Below, piece after piece: positions 34,560 through 44,369 of a stretch of 64,000 nt of DNA. The stretch is from Arachis hypogaea (lineage: Eukaryota; Streptophyta; Magnoliopsida; Fabales; Fabaceae). The DNA lies in contig NC_092048.1 in the NCBI RefSeq assembly GCF_003086295.3, positions 42,160,425 to 42,224,424 on the forward strand. Reading direction: 5' to 3'. How positions within the stretch are numbered: position 1 is the first letter of the stretch; the number at the start of each line of letters is the position of its first letter. A model generated the notes under the pieces. It was not told the origin of the DNA. It searched no databases and saw only the letters and a list, made by a program, of their open reading frames with translations. The position numbers were made by a program, and so were the translations under genes.

Positions 34560-34733
34560 TATATCTTTGCAGGCTCATGCCAGCCTGACAGGCCCAACAA
34601 GCTATTTCAAAAGTCTAGGCCTGGCCTTTTAAAGAACGTAGACTTTTTTAAGCCTAATCCTGAGCCTATTTTCTATCAGCTCAGGCCAAACACAGGCCAG
34701 GCTGCAGGCCGTCTGACCTTTTTTTCACCCTTA
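34560..34733 (-). repeat. Putative hAT terminal and subterminal region
   Basis: The right side shows repeated GGCCTG/CAGGCC words and ends ...TTTTTCACCCTTA. Read on the minus strand this is TAAGGGTGAAAAA, the look of a plant hAT terminus. No matching left end was found near 31,620-31,850. Confidence 0.5.
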
Positions 34734-36207
34734 CCCACAGCCACACCTATTGCAGCCTAAATCCTTAACCTACATTTACCCTAACCTAACTTCTAATGTC
34801 TCATTGTACTCTAAACAACGAGGCACAACCACCATCTTACATTGCAACTAGACAAAGATAAAAAAATGATATGGGCAGACAAAAATAAAAAAAATGTTGA
34901 ATCAAGATTTAATATTAATCTTGATGATGATAAATATTTGAATTTGCTTAATATATCTAACTTTCTATTATGAACATTGTAGGTATCATTTGAAAAGGAA
35001 ATAAAAGAAAATTAACCAGAAAATTAATACCATACACAAAATAATAAGTATCAAGGCTACACTCTACAAGAGATCAAGCACAATATAAGAAATGATGATG
35101 CACTTTATTATAAAGTAAAACAAGAAAGATTTCATCATTAATGTCAATGGTCACAACCATGATTCATGCAACAGCTAAAGGAACAAAGAGGAAAGAATCC
35201 CTTCCAACACAACATATCATTCTCCTATATATGAAGACTTCATCCAAAGAAAAAAAATAAGAAAATTGATTAAAGTTATTGGTATAGAAGCTTGAAGTTT
35301 TCTTTCTTGTTCTCAAGTGATTACTTTATTCTCTTTTGTCTACTTTTATTTTATATTAAGAGTGTTAAAAGGCAAGGAAGTTAGATTTCAGAAAATCCAT
35401 ATTTACTTCTGATTGAGTGTTTAATTTGTTCAAAAGTATGAGTTAAGATTAAAGTTTATACAGTTTCATTTTTTTTAAGTTGGGTGAGCAGTTAGAGATG
35501 TTCTAAATTAGATTGAATTTAGGTATAAAAGAATGGTTAGACTCTTGAGTTGGTCTTTGTAATCAAAATTGATTATATTAGAAATTTCACCATAGTTTAT
35601 GGTGGAGACTGAGTCTCATTCAATATCGTGGTGTCATTCTCTCTACCTTATTTTTTCTATATTTTCACTATAAGATAAAATAAGAAATAACCTCTTGTTT
35701 TTTTTTTTTTGGGTTTTACTTAATCAGTAAAATTTTCTACATATTGTGTTTCTTTGATTCAATTTTCCTTCTCAAGTCACTAAAAATTTTTCAGAAAGAA
35801 ATATATCAAGAGATAAAAGAGATATAAATATTAAGATTAAAGAAGAAAATAGAGATCGAGAGATAGTAAGAAAGAAGGTGGCTGAGACCGGGAATAAGAG
35901 GCAAATAGATTGAGAAAGTGGTGCAAAGGTTAGCAATGAAGGGGTTAAAGTAAGGTGTTCAATGATAGGTGATGGTGGCAACGACTATAGGGTTAATGTT
36001 AGGGTTTGAGAGGTAAGATTGATAGTGACGGTAGTAACTATAGGATAGGTAATAGTAATTGTAAATGTGGTAGATGGTAGTGATTTAAGGTAAGAGATAA
36101 AAGTGAGATAAGGTAAGGTAAAATGAATGTTTTGAACATTTGTTGTTGGTGCAATGAGAAAGGTGGGATGAATTGATAGTGATGGTGAAAATGATGATCA
36201 TGGTAAT
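34734..36207. other. Intergenic DNA
   Basis: No ORF with a recognisable domain on either strand. The part at 35,770-36,200 is A/G-rich. The last 5 bases, GTAAT (36,203-36,207), would be the TSD of element V. Confidence 0.5.
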
Positions 36208-36780
36208 TGTTTCGGGATTTACCTGAAACTGGATCGAGTTTGGGCTTGCACGTGAGGTCCAAGTTCTTTATTGAGGTGGTTCTCAACTTAGCCTAGGTTG
36301 AGTGGCCGTCGTTCAAGTTGTTCAAAAATAAGGAGGGTGGTACCTATAAAACACTCCAATTCCTAAGTTAACAAGTGTATAAGCAGGTCTATAGTGTATT
36401 GGATCTTGAATATACCTGAGAGTGTCAGTGTATTTATAGGTGATGAGCCAATAACCACCGTTGGTGTAGTTCCACTACTTATAGTGGATAACTGCCCCTT
36501 TATCTAGGAGTTTTTGAGATCTCTCTTTTAGAAGTGGGGAGAGATATTAGGGGTTAGTTATAACTCCTTCAGGGGTGAGAGTTATTACTTTCCAGCGCTT
36601 TTGGCTAACCTGCCGAAAGGTTAGTTATAAGGTAGCTGCTTTTGAGCTTTTCTCTGCTTTTGGGCCTGATCTATGTTTTGGGCCAAGTATGGATAATGCT
36701 CCTACTTGAGTCTGATCTTACCTTTAAATCGGATTCAAGTGTGGATAAAGTCAGACAGATGCCAAGAAATAGAGTTATCA
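36208..36780 (-). repeat. V 3' LTR
   Basis: Starts TGTTTCGGGATTTACC and ends AGAGTTATCA; 573 bases, related to the W LTR. TATA box TATAAATA on the minus strand at 36,431-36,438. Confidence 0.8.
36431..36438 (-). promoter_or_regulatory. TATA box in V LTR
   Basis: CTATAAATACACTGACAC on the minus strand, in the same place as in the W LTR. Confidence 0.6.
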
Positions 36781-36830
36781 CATCGGGTTTTTCAGGTCGG
36801 TTTCCGTTTTCAAGTCAGAAACCCGATGTG
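36779..36830. repeat. 12-bp inverted repeat at the inner edge of V LTR
   Basis: CACATCGGGTTT (36,779-36,790) and AAACCCGATGTG (36,819-36,830) are perfect inverted copies 28 bases apart. The left arm includes the terminal CA of the LTR. Confidence 0.85.
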
Positions 36831-36957
36831 ATTTCAAAATGCTAACCGTTGCATCCGTTGGCTTCCATCTTTGACACATGGGGATGCAGTTACATTTGTA
36901 ACCATGCACATTCTTTAAATGAGGGAAGGAGTTTTTACAGTTTTTTCCCTTGAATTT

Positions 36958-36965
36958 TATAAATA
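36958..36965 (+). promoter_or_regulatory. TATA box for the V antisense ORF
   Basis: TATAAATA on the plus strand, followed by a CT-rich leader (CTCTTTTCCC...) typical of plant transcription starts, about 580 bases upstream of the antisense ORF and not inside the LTR. Confidence 0.55.
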
Positions 36966-37543
36966 CTCTTTTCCCTTTTTCTTTCTTCTTTTTCGTTTCT
37001 TCTTTCCCCCTGTGAAATTCGTGCTCTTTCCTCTTCCTCAAGTATTTTCATTTCCTTCCACCTTCTTATGTTGGAGCTTCATTCTTCTTCTGGAGAACTC
37101 TGAAGAATGTGGGATTTTTCTTTGAGGGAAATTATTTGTTGCTCTGCCACGTCATTATCTTCCTTCGATTTCTTTGAAGAAAACAGATGTTAGCTTTCTT
37201 TTCTATTGTGTAGTGTTTCCTTGTATTAGAAACCTTTGTTTAAATGTGGCATCTTTGCTGGTGAACCTGTGCTTGTTTATAGTTTTATGAACATTTGCTT
37301 AGTTTTATTGTATTTTTTGTTGGTTGGTTTATTTTTCGCTGTTGTGCTGCTGTCGTGGCCTTCTGTATGTGATAGGAGGATGTCCCTAAATGAGATTGTT
37401 GTGACTTTTGCTAAGAACAGCATCATTTCCCTTTTCCAAGATTGCCCCTTTTGTGGCTGTTTGGTTATTTGTGAAAGGGAGTTTCCTTTGCCTTCGACTT
37501 GTAGTAATAATTTTTTTTGTGTAATGTAGGTATATTCTTCTAT

Positions 37544-39486
37544 ATGTCTCATTCACCTGTCTCAAAAATGTCTTCCAAGGTCCTTGAAGATTTGTTGAAA
37601 TAGGTAGATTCTTCATTTCTTTCCACAATTTCTGTAGTTGATAACGTTTTCGTAGTGGAATTTCGTAGGTACCATATGATTTGTAGTTCTAGAGATGATG
37701 AGGTTAAATACGAAATAGTGGCCCCTGATCCTAAAGACCGAGTTTGCTTTGGCCGAGTTGCTGAGTCGGAATCACATTTTCTTTTCATGTAAAATTGTCT
37801 TTTTACTTGACTTGTAGTGGTTTTTCCCTTTTCTGACTTTGAAACCCAAGTTTTGTCTTATTGTAAAGTCACTCCTTCCCAACTGCACCTGAACTCTTAG
37901 GGGTTTAGGTTTATGAAGGTTTACCAGCTCGTAAGCCGCAAGCTTGGTTTTCCGGTTTCTTTGAATATCTTTTTCTTCTTGTTTTATCTCACAAAACCTT
38001 TTAGCTCTATTTCAAATAAACAACAATGGGTTTCCTTCTGATCTATCCAAGATCGGAAGGTATTCTCCATTTTTTATTACTCATTTCATGATTTCAAGAA
38101 CTTCTTTTTTAAAGTCCGTGCTGTTGAGGGTCATCACTCTTTTTTCCTAAATGAAAATAATGAACCATGCTTCCAATTATATTGGGTAGAGGCAGCTCCT
38201 ATTGAAAAATATAACCTGATAGACCTGGACAAAGTCGATGAGGCTGTAGTTGAATTTTTTCGAGAGGCTTGGGGGTAGGCACCAAACCTTGATACAAATA
38301 AGGTCTTCCTCGGAATGCCGAGTTATGTCCATACCGAGCTAGGTAGTTTTTATTAACATTTGTAAAAAATTGTTTGCTGTTCTAACTTGTCTTTTGATCT
38401 TTCACGTTCTCGTGCAGAGAAAATGAAGAGTGGTTCCAAGGCTTATCAAAAGGCCCAAGAGGCCAAGAGGAACGCCCGAGCTCAAGCTGCTCAATTGCAA
38501 GAATCAGGGAAGTCGGATACCCTTCCCGGACAAAGTCTGATTCAGGCACTTCTTCTCACACCAAATTGATAAACCATATTCCTCCTCCTCCTTCTCATCA
38601 TTCTCCTCCTTTTATTTCTACTCCTCATGTTCCCCCCTTCTCGGAGCCAAGTTCCAAAAAGAGAAAGACCTCATAATTGGGTGGTGCCAACATTTATGAC
38701 ACCAGATTCGATGGGGTGAGATTTTGTGAGAAACGCATCCTTCTCTATAGCTTCATTGCTATGGATGATGTTTCTATCAGAAACACCTCCAGGTCTTGAT
38801 CCGAGGTGGGATTTGGACAGCTGGGGTCTGCTCCACGTTGCTGAAAGAGTTAGAGAGGACTCCTTTGAATGCTACTCAACATTCTTTGGAGGCCTTACAA
38901 GCCGAGGTGGCTTCTCTTCGTGAAGCAAAAAAGGAATTGGAGGAGGAGAAATTGAAGATGGAATCCGACCTCCTTAAACCTCAGGAAAATGAAAAACAAT
39001 CCGTGGCCTCTTGTGCTATGGACGAAGGGTTGCTAAAAAAGGCTGAAGAAAATTATGTCTGAGTTTATGGGGAAAACATGGATCTGAATGAGGAGGTAAG
39101 GTGACTTAAAGATGATTATGCCGACTTGGAGGAGTCGGTTACAGAGGGCACAGAGGAGGTGTTTGAGAACCTGAAGAATCAAGTTCGGGTTACTACTCCC
39201 GACTTGGACCTTTCTCCTCTCAATCCGGACATGGTTGTGGTCGAATGTCGATGGAAAGATCGTCTCTTCTCCCCGAGAAGGTAACAATAATATGTCCAAT
39301 CTGAAGACTTCGGGGGAGCCCTGGGTAGAGTCCCCTCAACTGGAGGCCATCCCATCCGAGGAGGCCATGCCGAGTTTTTCCCCTCAACTAGTGGTCGTTC
39401 CAACCGAGGAGACCTTACTGACTCCCTCTATTGAACCTACATCCTCTACTGCTGATGATCAGAACCCCCTCCTGGGGCCTATGTAG
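37544..39486 (+). pseudogene. V antisense ORF (aORF), broken
   Basis: A plus-strand coding remnant between integrase and 3' LTR, opposite to pol. It starts MSHSPVSKMSSKVLEDLL after an acceptor-like TGTAATGTAG|G. Later blocks read KVTPSQLHLNS, VYQLVSRKLGFPVSLNIFF, KVRAVEGHHSFFLNENNEP and QLYWVEAAPIEKYNLIDLD. Then come an Ala/Lys-rich part (AYQKAQEAKRNARAQAAQLQ), a coiled coil (LEALQAEVASLREAKKELEE) and an acidic Pro-rich end. Stops and frame changes occur throughout. Antisense ORFs in exactly this place are known from Tat/Retand elements (extra-ORF literature of the Macas group). The function is unknown. Confidence 0.75.
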
Positions 39487-39885
39487 TGTTTTCTCAAGGC
39501 CCAGTTTGCGATGCATTTTATATTGCTCAAATACTTTCCAACTTACAAGTCGTAGTTACCGAGTTTATATGATCGTCCTTTATAGCCTCTTTACACCGAC
39601 TTGTACCTATTCGCTTCATCTGGCCGACCACACAAGTCGGTCAACGGATTTTTGCGTTTTTTCGAACTTAAGTTGGTGCATATCGTAGGATAAGCAATGG
39701 AATTAAAAAAGATTTTATCATTAATGAAGAATATTTTACAAGAGTGCTTTTGCTACTAAGGGTAGTAACTTCCTTAACCTTATTCCCCACTTTGATGCCT
39801 CGTTAAAATCTCCCTTCTGGAAAATATTTTTCCGAAAAAACCATGAAGTCGGGAAAAAGAGTACATGAAGTAGCAAGGTACACTT
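39487..39885. other. V spacer between convergent aORF and pol
   Basis: About 400 bases between the tail-to-tail stops of the antisense ORF and integrase. No ORF seen. CGACTTGTACC and AAGTCGGTCAACGG recall sequence common in this family. Confidence 0.5.
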
Positions 39886-40619
39886 CTAGCTGTAATATCT
39901 CTTCAAATTGCATGCGTGCCACGATCTTGGGAGCTCGGCTCCATTCAAGTCAGACACCTTGTAATAGACTTTTTTCCCAAGACTTCAACTATCTTGAAAG
40001 GTCCTTTCCAGTTAGCAGAAAGCTTCCATTCTCCTAACTTATTTACCCCGATATCATTTCTTATCATGAATAGATCACTTGTAGCAAAGCTTCTTCGTAT
40101 GACCTTTTTATTATACGTGGCTGACATCCTTTGCTTCAGCGCTGCTTCTCTTATCTATGCTTGTTCTTGGACTTCAGAGAGGATTTCAAGTTCCTCTCTT
40201 TGAGCTTCGACATTCCTTACCTCATCGTAGAATCTTACCTTTGGACTTTGCTCGTTTACTTCAACAAGGATCATGGCTTCTATCCCATGCGTAAGTCGGA
40301 AGGGTGTTTCCCCAATCGTGGAGTGGGAAGTTGTTCGGTAAGCCCACAGGGCCTACGGGAGTCCCTCTACCCAAGATCCTTTTGCATCCTACAACCTTTT
40401 CTTCAGTCCAGCCAATATGACTTTATTGACAGTTTCAGCTTGTCCATTGGCTTGGGGATGCTCTACCGATGTGAACTGATGCTTGATCTTCATACTGGCC
40501 ACCAATCTCCTGAAGCTAGAATTGGTAAACTGAGTACCATTGTCTATGGTAACGGAATGTGAAACTCCAAACCAAGAAATGATATTATTATACAAGAACT
40601 TTCGACTTCTTTGGGCCGT
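39886..40619 (-). pseudogene. V integrase, carboxy half (split by G)
   Basis: From 40,619 downward: ISWFGVSHSVTIDNGTQF contains the second catalytic Asp, and HPQANGQAETVNKVIL contains the catalytic Glu. After a gap with frame changes come MIRNDIGVNKLGEWKLSANW and GPFKIVEVLGK, the gypsy integrase carboxy domain, ending with HACNLKRYYS and a TAG at 39,886. The zinc finger and first catalytic Asp are at 50,074-50,704. Confidence 0.85.
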
Positions 40620-41679
40620 TGGTGTGTGAAATCGTGATCATTCCATTCCTTGGTGACGGCGCTAAAAACTCAATACGCACGTTCATGATCTTATATCTGT
40701 TTCACAACTTCATACAACTAACCAGCAAGTGCACTGGGTCGTCCAAGTAATAAACCTTACGTGAGTAAGGGTCGATCCCACGGAGATTGTCGGCTTGAAG
40801 CAAGCTATGGTCACCTTGTAAATCTCAGTCAGGCGGATTCAAATGTATTAAGAGATTATAGTGGATGAAAATAAATAAAATATAAAATAGGATAGTGGTA
40901 CTTATGTAATTCATTGGTGAGAATTTCAGATAAGCGTATAGAGATGCTTTCGTTCCTCTGATCTCTGCTTTCCTGCTGTCTTCATCCAATCAATCCTACT
41001 CCTTTCCATGGCAAGCTGTATGTTGGGCATCACCGTTGTCAATGGCTACTTCCCGTCCTCTCAGTGAAAATGGTCCAAGATGCTCTGTCACAGCACGGCT
41101 ATTCATCTGTCGGTTCTCGATCATACTGGAATAGGATCCATTGATCCTTTTGCGTCTGTCACTACGCCCAGCACTCGTGAGTTTTAAGCTCGTCACAGCC
41201 ATCCCTTTCCAGATCCTACTCGGAATACCACAGATAAGGTTTAGACTTTCCGGATCTCAGGAATGGCCATCCATGGGTTCTAACTTATACCACGAAGACA
41301 CTAATAACTCGGACTCGGTCCCCTGTATTAGATATCAAAGAGATATCCATTCAGTCTACGGTAGAACGGAAGTGGTTGTCAGGCACGCGTTCATAAGTTG
41401 AGAATGATGATGACTGTCACGATCATCACATCCATCATAGTGAAGTGCAAATGAATATCTTAGAAGTGGAATAAGTTGAATTGAATAGAAAAACAGTAGT
41501 ACTTTGCATTAATCTTTGAGGAACAGCAGAGCTCCACACCTTAATCTATGGTGTGTAGAAACTCTACCGTTGAAAATACATAAGTGATAAGGTCCAGGCA
41601 TGGCCAAATGGCCAGCCCCCAAACGTGATCTAAAGATCAAAACATAATCCAAAGATGTAAATACAATAGTAAAAAGTCC

Positions 41680-41687
41680 TATTTATA
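41680..41687 (-). promoter_or_regulatory. TATA box in G LTRs
   Basis: The minus strand reads AGTATAAATAGGAC. The same sequence is at 49,485-49,492 in the 5' LTR, which would drive the genomic RNA. Confidence 0.65.
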
Positions 41688-41801
41688 CTAAACTAGTTAC
41701 TAGGGATTACAGAAATAAGTAAATGACGTAGAAATCCACTTCCGGGGCCCACTTGGTGTGTCCTTGGGCTGAGCTTAAAGTTTACACGTGGAGAGGTTAT
41801 T

Positions 41802-41911
41802 CTTGGAGTTGAACGCCAGTTTATAACGTTTTCTGGCGTTGAACTCCACTTTGCAACTTGTTTCTGGCGCTGTACGCCAGACTGCAGCATGGAACTGGCG
41901 TTGAACGCCAG
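41802..41911. repeat. 31-bp phased palindrome array, G 3' LTR
   Basis: CTGGCGTTGAACGCCAG-type units begin at 41,802 (degenerate), 41,833, 41,864 and 41,895, exactly 31 bases apart. The same phase occurs in the 5' LTR (49,608, 49,639, 49,670, 49,701) and the internal array (44,015-44,157). Confidence 0.9.
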
Positions 41912-42286
41912 TTTGCGTCGTCTAAACTCGGAAAAAATATAGACTATTATATATTTCTGAAAAGCCCTGGATGTCTACGTTCTAACGCAATTGAAAGCAT
42001 GCCATTTGGAGTTCTGTAGCTCCAGAAAATCTACTTTGAGTGCAGGGAGGTCAGAATCCAACAGCAACTACAGTCCTTCTTCAACCTCTGAATCTGATTT
42101 TTGCTCAAGTCTCTCAATTTCAGCCAAAAATTACCTGATATCATAGAAAAACACACAAACTCATACTAAAGTCCAGAAATGTGAATTTTAATTAAAAACT
42201 AATAAAAATATACTAAAAACTAACTAAATCATACTGAAAACTATGTAAAAACAATGCCAAAAAGCGTATAAATTATCCGCTCATCA

Positions 42287-42305
42287 CAATACCAAACTTA
42301 AATTG
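42287..42305 (-). promoter_or_regulatory. G polypurine tract region
   Basis: The minus strand reads TTTAAGTTTGGTATTG directly against the LTR start TGATGAGC. A longer related copy (GAGCAACATTCTAAGTTTGG) is at 43,787-43,808. Confidence 0.65.
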
Positions 42306-43430
42306 TTGCTTGTCCCCAAGCAACTGAAAATCAAATAGGATAAAAAGAAGAGAATATACTATAAATTCCAAACTATCAATGAAACATAGCTCCAATTAGA
42401 TGAGCGGGACTTGAAGCTTTTTGCCTCTTGAATAGTTTTGGCATCTCACTTTATCCATTGAAGTTCAGAATGATTGGCATCTATAGGAACTCAAAGTTCA
42501 GATAGTGTTATTGATTCTCCTAGTTCAGTATGTTGATTCTTGAACACAGCTACTTTATGAGTCTTGGTCGTGGCCCTAAGCACTTTGTTTTCCAGTATTA
42601 CCACCGGATACATAAATGCCACAGACACATAACTGGGTGAACCTTTTCAGATTGTGACTCAGCTTTGCTAAAGTCCCCAATTAGAGGTGTCCAGGGTTCT
42701 TAAGCACACTCTTCTTTTGCTTTGGACCTTGACTTTAACCGCTCAGTCTCAAGTTTTCACTTGACACCTTCACACCACAAGCACATGGTTAGGGACAGCT
42801 TAGTTTAGCCGCTTAGGCCAGGATTTTATTCCTTTAGGCCATCCTATCCACTGATGCTCAAAGCCTTGGATCCTTTTTATTTACCCTTGCCTTTTGGTTT
42901 TAAGGGCTACTGGCTTTTTGCTCTTGCCTTTTGGTTTTAAGAGCTTTTGGCTTTTTCTGCTTGCTTGTTCTTTTTCTCTCTTTTTTTTCGCTATTTTTTT
43001 TTCTGCAAGCTTTGTATTCACTGCTTGTTCTTGCTTCAAGAATCATTTTTATGATTTTTCAGATTATCAAATAACATGTCTCCTTGTCATCATTCTTTCA
43101 AGAGCCAACATATTTAACATTCTTAAACGTCAAATTCAAAAGACATATGCACTGTTCAAGCATTCATTCAGAAAACAAAAAGTATTGTCACCACATCAAA
43201 ATAATTAAACTAGTTTCAAGGATGAATTCGAAACCATGTACTTCTTATTCTTTTGCTTTTAAAACATTTTTCATTTAAGAGAGGTGATGGATTCATATTC
43301 ACTACTTTAAGGCATAGACACTTAGATACTAATGATCATATAGTAAAGACACAAACATAATTAAACATAAAGCTCAAAAATCGAAAAATAGTAAAATAAA
43401 TAGACAAGGAGATTAAGGAATGAGTCCACC
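42306..43430 (-). other. G 3' non-coding region
   Basis: About 1.1 kb without a supported ORF between ORF2 remnant and polypurine tract. T-rich on the plus strand around 42,890-43,020. Confidence 0.55.
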
Positions 43431-43752
43431 TTAGTGATGGTGGCGTTTTCTTCTTGAGGAACCAATGATGTCCTTGAGCTCTTCTATGTCTCTTCCTTGT
43501 CTTTGTTGCTCCTCCCTCATTGCTCTTTGATCTTCTCTAATTTCATGGAGGGTGATGGAGTGCTCTTGATGTTCCACCCTTAGTTGCTTCCAATAATTGT
43601 GTGGAGGAAAATGTATCCCCTGAGGTATCTCAGGGATCTCTTGATTTGCAGTCAAATGTTCTACCACTGAGCTAGACTCGGAGGTGGAAGCTTTTGTCTT
43701 CCCTTTTCTCTTTTCTAGAGGTTTCTCTGGCCTTAGGTGCCATCAATGGTTA
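43431..43752 (-). pseudogene. G short env-position ORF remnant with tRNA-Cys-like insert
   Basis: An ATG at 43,752 opens MAPKARETSRKEKR, a basic start like that of A's env-position ORF. After a one-base frame change the frame continues STSESSSVVEHLTANQEIPE, then IHFPPHNYWKQLRVEHQEHS and a charged helix (EIREDQRAMREEQQRQGRD), ending at 43,431. The total of about 105 codons is far shorter than the roughly 410 of A. The segment encoding SSVVEHLTANQEIP is the tRNA-Cys-like sequence (43,634-43,677). The function is unknown. Confidence 0.55.
43634..43677 (-). other. tRNA-Cys(GCA)-derived fragment
   Basis: The minus strand reads TAGCTCAGTGGTAGA then ACATTTGACTGCAAATCAAG then AGATCCC. From memory of plant tRNA-Cys(GCA) this covers the D arm, the anticodon arm with loop CTGCAAA (anticodon GCA) and the variable region, with about three G-to-A changes. 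The A-box promoter sequence is intact. Acceptor stem and T arm are absent, so it is not a tRNA gene. Confidence 0.75.
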
Positions 43753-43786
43753 TGGAAAAACAAAAAGAAGCTATGCTTTTACCACA

Positions 43787-43818
43787 CCAAACTTAGAATG
43801 TTGCTCGCCCTCGAGCAA
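43787..43818 (-). promoter_or_regulatory. Second polypurine-like site in G
   Basis: The minus strand reads CTCGAGGGCGAGCAACATTC then TAAGTTTGGTGTGG, related to the true 3' site CTTGGGGACAAGCAACAATT then TAAGTTTGGTATTG. It lies just upstream of the ORF2 remnant. Confidence 0.6.
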
Positions 43819-44014
43819 AAGAAGAAAGAATAGTAGAAGAAGAAGAAGAAGATGTGGAGGTAGGTGGGGATCCTGTGGGGTCCACAGATGCTGAGATGAT
43901 CCTGTGGGGTCCACAGATCCTGAGGTGTCAAGGAATTGCATCCCTGCACCAATTAGGCATGTAACACGCCTTTGCATGCAATTCTGGCATTTAAACGCTG
44001 AATTGATGCTTGTT

Positions 44015-44157
44015 CTGGGCGTTCAACGCCCAGATGCAGCATGTTTCTGGCGTTGAACGCCAGTTCTATGCTTGTTTCTGGCGTTTAACGCCAGTTTCAT
44101 GCTCTGTTCTGGCGTTAAACGCCAGCCAGATGCTTCTTACTGGCGTTTAAACGCCAG
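44015..44157. repeat. 31-bp phased palindrome array, G internal
   Basis: Five units CTGGCGTTNAACGCCAG start at 44,015, 44,047, 44,078, 44,109 and 44,140; their centres are 31 bases apart. The first unit has CTGGGCGTT/AACGCCCAG, an extra G paired with an extra C, so the palindrome is kept although the sequence changes. Confidence 0.92.
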
Positions 44158-44302
44158 TAAGCCCTTCCTCCAGGGTGTGCTATTTTCAATGCTGTTTTTC
44201 ATTCTGTTTTCGATATTTTCAGTAGTTTTTGTGACTCCACATGATCATCAACCTAATAAGACATGAAATAGCAATGGAAAATAAATAAATATAATTAGAT
44301 AA

Positions 44303-44352
44303 CATTGGGTTGCCTCCCAACAAGCGCTTTTTTAATGTCAATAGCTTGACAG
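44303..44352 (-). other. Two-hairpin RNA motif, G copy
   Basis: Plus-strand stem 1 is TTGGG/CCCAA (44,305-44,320) with 6-base loop TTGCCT. Stem 2 is TGTCA/TGACA (44,336-44,351) with loop ATAGCT. It begins 18 bases after the gag-protease stop. Confidence 0.7.
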
Positions 44353-44369
44353 TAAGCTCTCATGGAGCC

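Larger units (their letters stand above)
36208..40619 (-). mobile_element. Element V, 3' part (Tat/Retand-type gypsy element)
   Basis: 3' LTR, antisense ORF, and integrase carboxy half up to the G insertion at 40,619/40,620. The rest of V resumes at 50,074. GCCGT stands at 40,615-40,619 and again at 50,074-50,078, and the integrase reading frame continues across, so G is a clean insertion into V. Confidence 0.88.
40620..42286 (-). repeat. G 3' LTR
   Basis: Nearly identical to 48,425-50,073. It contains the TATA box, the 31-bp phased palindrome array (41,802-41,911) and a primer-site-like sequence TGGTGACGGCGCTAAAAACT at 40,651-40,670. Confidence 0.93.

Noticed and set aside
41141..41401. Frames repeated in both G LTRs (also 48,946-49,206)
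   Set aside because: Present because the LTRs are duplicated; no domain and changed between copies.
43634..43677. A functional tRNA-Cys gene
   Set aside because: Acceptor stem and T arm are missing; just the D to variable-loop part is present.
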